From assembly GCA_037447295.1 (NCBI GenBank), contig JBBIGZ010000119.1, positions 1 to 6,529 on the forward strand: a stretch of 6,529 bases of DNA, read 5' to 3'. Shown here in pieces: positions 5,591-6,529 of the stretch. The position numbers and the translations under genes are program-made. The first letter of the stretch is position 1. Each line of letters begins with the position of its first letter. Below the pieces are notes generated by a model. It saw only the letters and a list, made by a program, of their open reading frames with translations. It was not told the origin of the DNA and did no database searches. This DNA comes from 630D-37 sp037447295 (GTDB taxonomy: Bacteria; Chloroflexota; Anaerolineae; Anaerolineales; Villigracilaceae).

Positions 5591-6529
5591 ATGCTCTTAT
5601 GGACATGTATTGCCCTGGCAATCTTTTACGATCTGATTAACGGTTACAACGATAGCGGCGCACTCACCGCGACCGTGATCTCATCTCATGCGCTTTCGCC
5701 ACGCCAGGCTCTGCGCCTGGCCGCGATCGGTGAATTCTTAGGGCCATTCTTGTTCGGTGTGGCAGTAGCAACTACGATCGGTCAAGATTTGCTGAGGCAC
5801 GAAAGCCTTAGCCTGCTGGTCATCCTGGCCGCGCTGATCGCCGCCACTTTCTGGAATTTTCTCACCGGGCGATTGGGGATTCCATCTTCCTCATCCCATG
5901 CCCTGTTCGGCGGGCTGATCGGCGCTGCGCTGATCGCTTCCGGCGATCCCTCGGTGATCCAGAGCAAAGGGCTCTTGAAGATCCTTTTCGGCCTCTTCTT
6001 TTCCCCCCTGGTGGGCTTTCTGGCGGGTTTTCTCCTGACGCGCGTAATCTATTTCCTGGCAAGTGGCGCATCCCCGCGGATCAATACGCTCTTTCGCCTG
6101 CTCCAGGTCATGACACTCTTCGGCATGAGCCTGGCACACGGCGCAAACGATGCTCAAAAGAGCATGGGGATCATCACATTGGCACTTGTGCTGAGCGGTT
6201 CATTGGCCACCTTTCACGTGCCTCTTTGGGTCATCCTACTGTGTGCGACGGCAATTGCCATCGGAAGCGCACTCGGCGGCTGGCGCAACATACGCACCCT
6301 AGGCGGGCGGGTCTACCGCGTCCGCCCGATCCACAGCGTTGCTTCCCAACTCAGTAGCGCATCGGTGATCGCCTTGGCAGCCTGGTTAGGAGCCCCGGTC
6401 AGTACCACCCACGTCATCAGTTCTTCGGTGATCGGCGCCGGCGCGGCCGAACGGCTCGGAAAAGTGCGTTGGCAAGTCGGGCAGGAAATGCTCATCGCTT
6501 GGTTGCTCACCCTGCCTACTACTGCTCTA
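5591..6529 (+). CDS. pit: PiT-family inorganic phosphate transporter (3' end outside window)
   Basis: The frame is open from ATG-5591 to the window edge, giving 313 residues, probably close to complete for a bacterial PiT of about 330. PiT proteins are multi-span membrane symporters taking up phosphate with H+ or Na+, often as metal-phosphate. The duplicated family signature is visible: NGYNDSGALTATVIS (17-31) with GIPSSSSHAL (96-105) in the first half, and AHGANDAQKSMG (182-193) with GAPVSTTHVI (267-276) in the second. Long hydrophobic stretches separate these (for example 73-91, 131-155, 211-229). The first signature is off-consensus (GYNDSGA instead of the usual GFHDTAN type) but keeps the aspartate, D21. 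The start lies 16 bases after cofE with a weak purine stretch (GAGCAGAGA), so it may be the last gene of the run. No DUF47/PhoU-like partner is seen before the window ends. Confidence 0.93.
   Translation, partial: MLLWTCIALAIFYDLINGYNDSGALTATVISSHALSPRQALRLAAIGEFLGPFLFGVAVATTIGQDLLRHESLSLLVILAALIAATFWNFLTGRLGIPSSSSHALFGGLIGAALIASGDPSVIQSKGLLKILFGLFFSPLVGFLAGFLLTRVIYFLASGASPRINTLFRLLQVMTLFGMSLAHGANDAQKSMGIITLALVLSGSLATFHVPLWVILLCATAIAIGSALGGWRNIRTLGGRVYRVRPIHSVASQLSSASVIALAAWLGAPVSTTHVISSSVIGAGAAERLGKVRWQVGQEMLIAWLLTLPTTAL

Noticed and set aside
5782..6510. Minus-strand open frames opposite the PiT gene
   Set aside because: The plus strand encodes a continuous PiT protein with both signature repeats; the minus-strand products are low-complexity basic sequences without recognisable motifs.

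Overview
The window looks like a stretch of ordinary bacterial chromosome, moderately GC-rich, with short gene gaps, no transposase, no integrase and no repeat array. Coenzyme F420 genes (an NADPH:F420 oxidoreductase and a CofE-like ligase) next to bacterial genes (greA, comEA, dgt, fdhD) point to an F420-using bacterium. The protein styles and moderate GC suggest Chloroflexota (Anaerolineae-like) rather than a high-GC actinomycete. That placement is inference from gene content and was not checked by any search.

Left end (1-1129): the last 23 codons of a plus-strand gene match the C-terminus of the tRNA 2-thiouridylase MnmA. It converges tail-to-tail, four bases apart, with fdhD on the minus strand. 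FdhD is the sulfur carrier needed for molybdenum/tungsten formate dehydrogenases. Between the fdhD start and the tRNA lie 225 bases with no gene; they hold a probable fdhD -10 element, a weak imperfect hairpin and the tRNA promoter.

Middle (1085-1265): a near-consensus sigma-70 promoter drives a complete tRNA-Leu(UAA). A GC-rich hairpin with a poor T tail follows, immediately ahead of dgt.

Right (1266-6529): seven genes run in one direction with gaps of at most 35 bases or with overlaps: dgt (dNTP triphosphohydrolase), greA (transcript cleavage factor), a membrane-anchored SLBB plus helix-hairpin-helix ComEA-like DNA receptor, a small SAM-dependent methyltransferase, the NADPH:F420 oxidoreductase, a divergent CofE-like F420 gamma-glutamyl ligase, and a PiT-family phosphate transporter cut by the window edge. 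Start/stop overlaps (ATGA at greA/comEA and npdG/cofE; 8 bases at methyltransferase/npdG) indicate translational coupling. I see no convincing promoter inside the run, so it may depend on read-through from the tRNA promoter or on promoters I cannot recognise.

The most coherent functional unit is methyltransferase-npdG-cofE, an F420 redox and tailoring module. No clear new defence, mobile or RNA system is visible. The points most worth checking are the tRNA-to-operon transcription arrangement, the divergent CofE signature, the uncharacterised methyltransferase coupled to F420 genes, and the single-cysteine FdhD.
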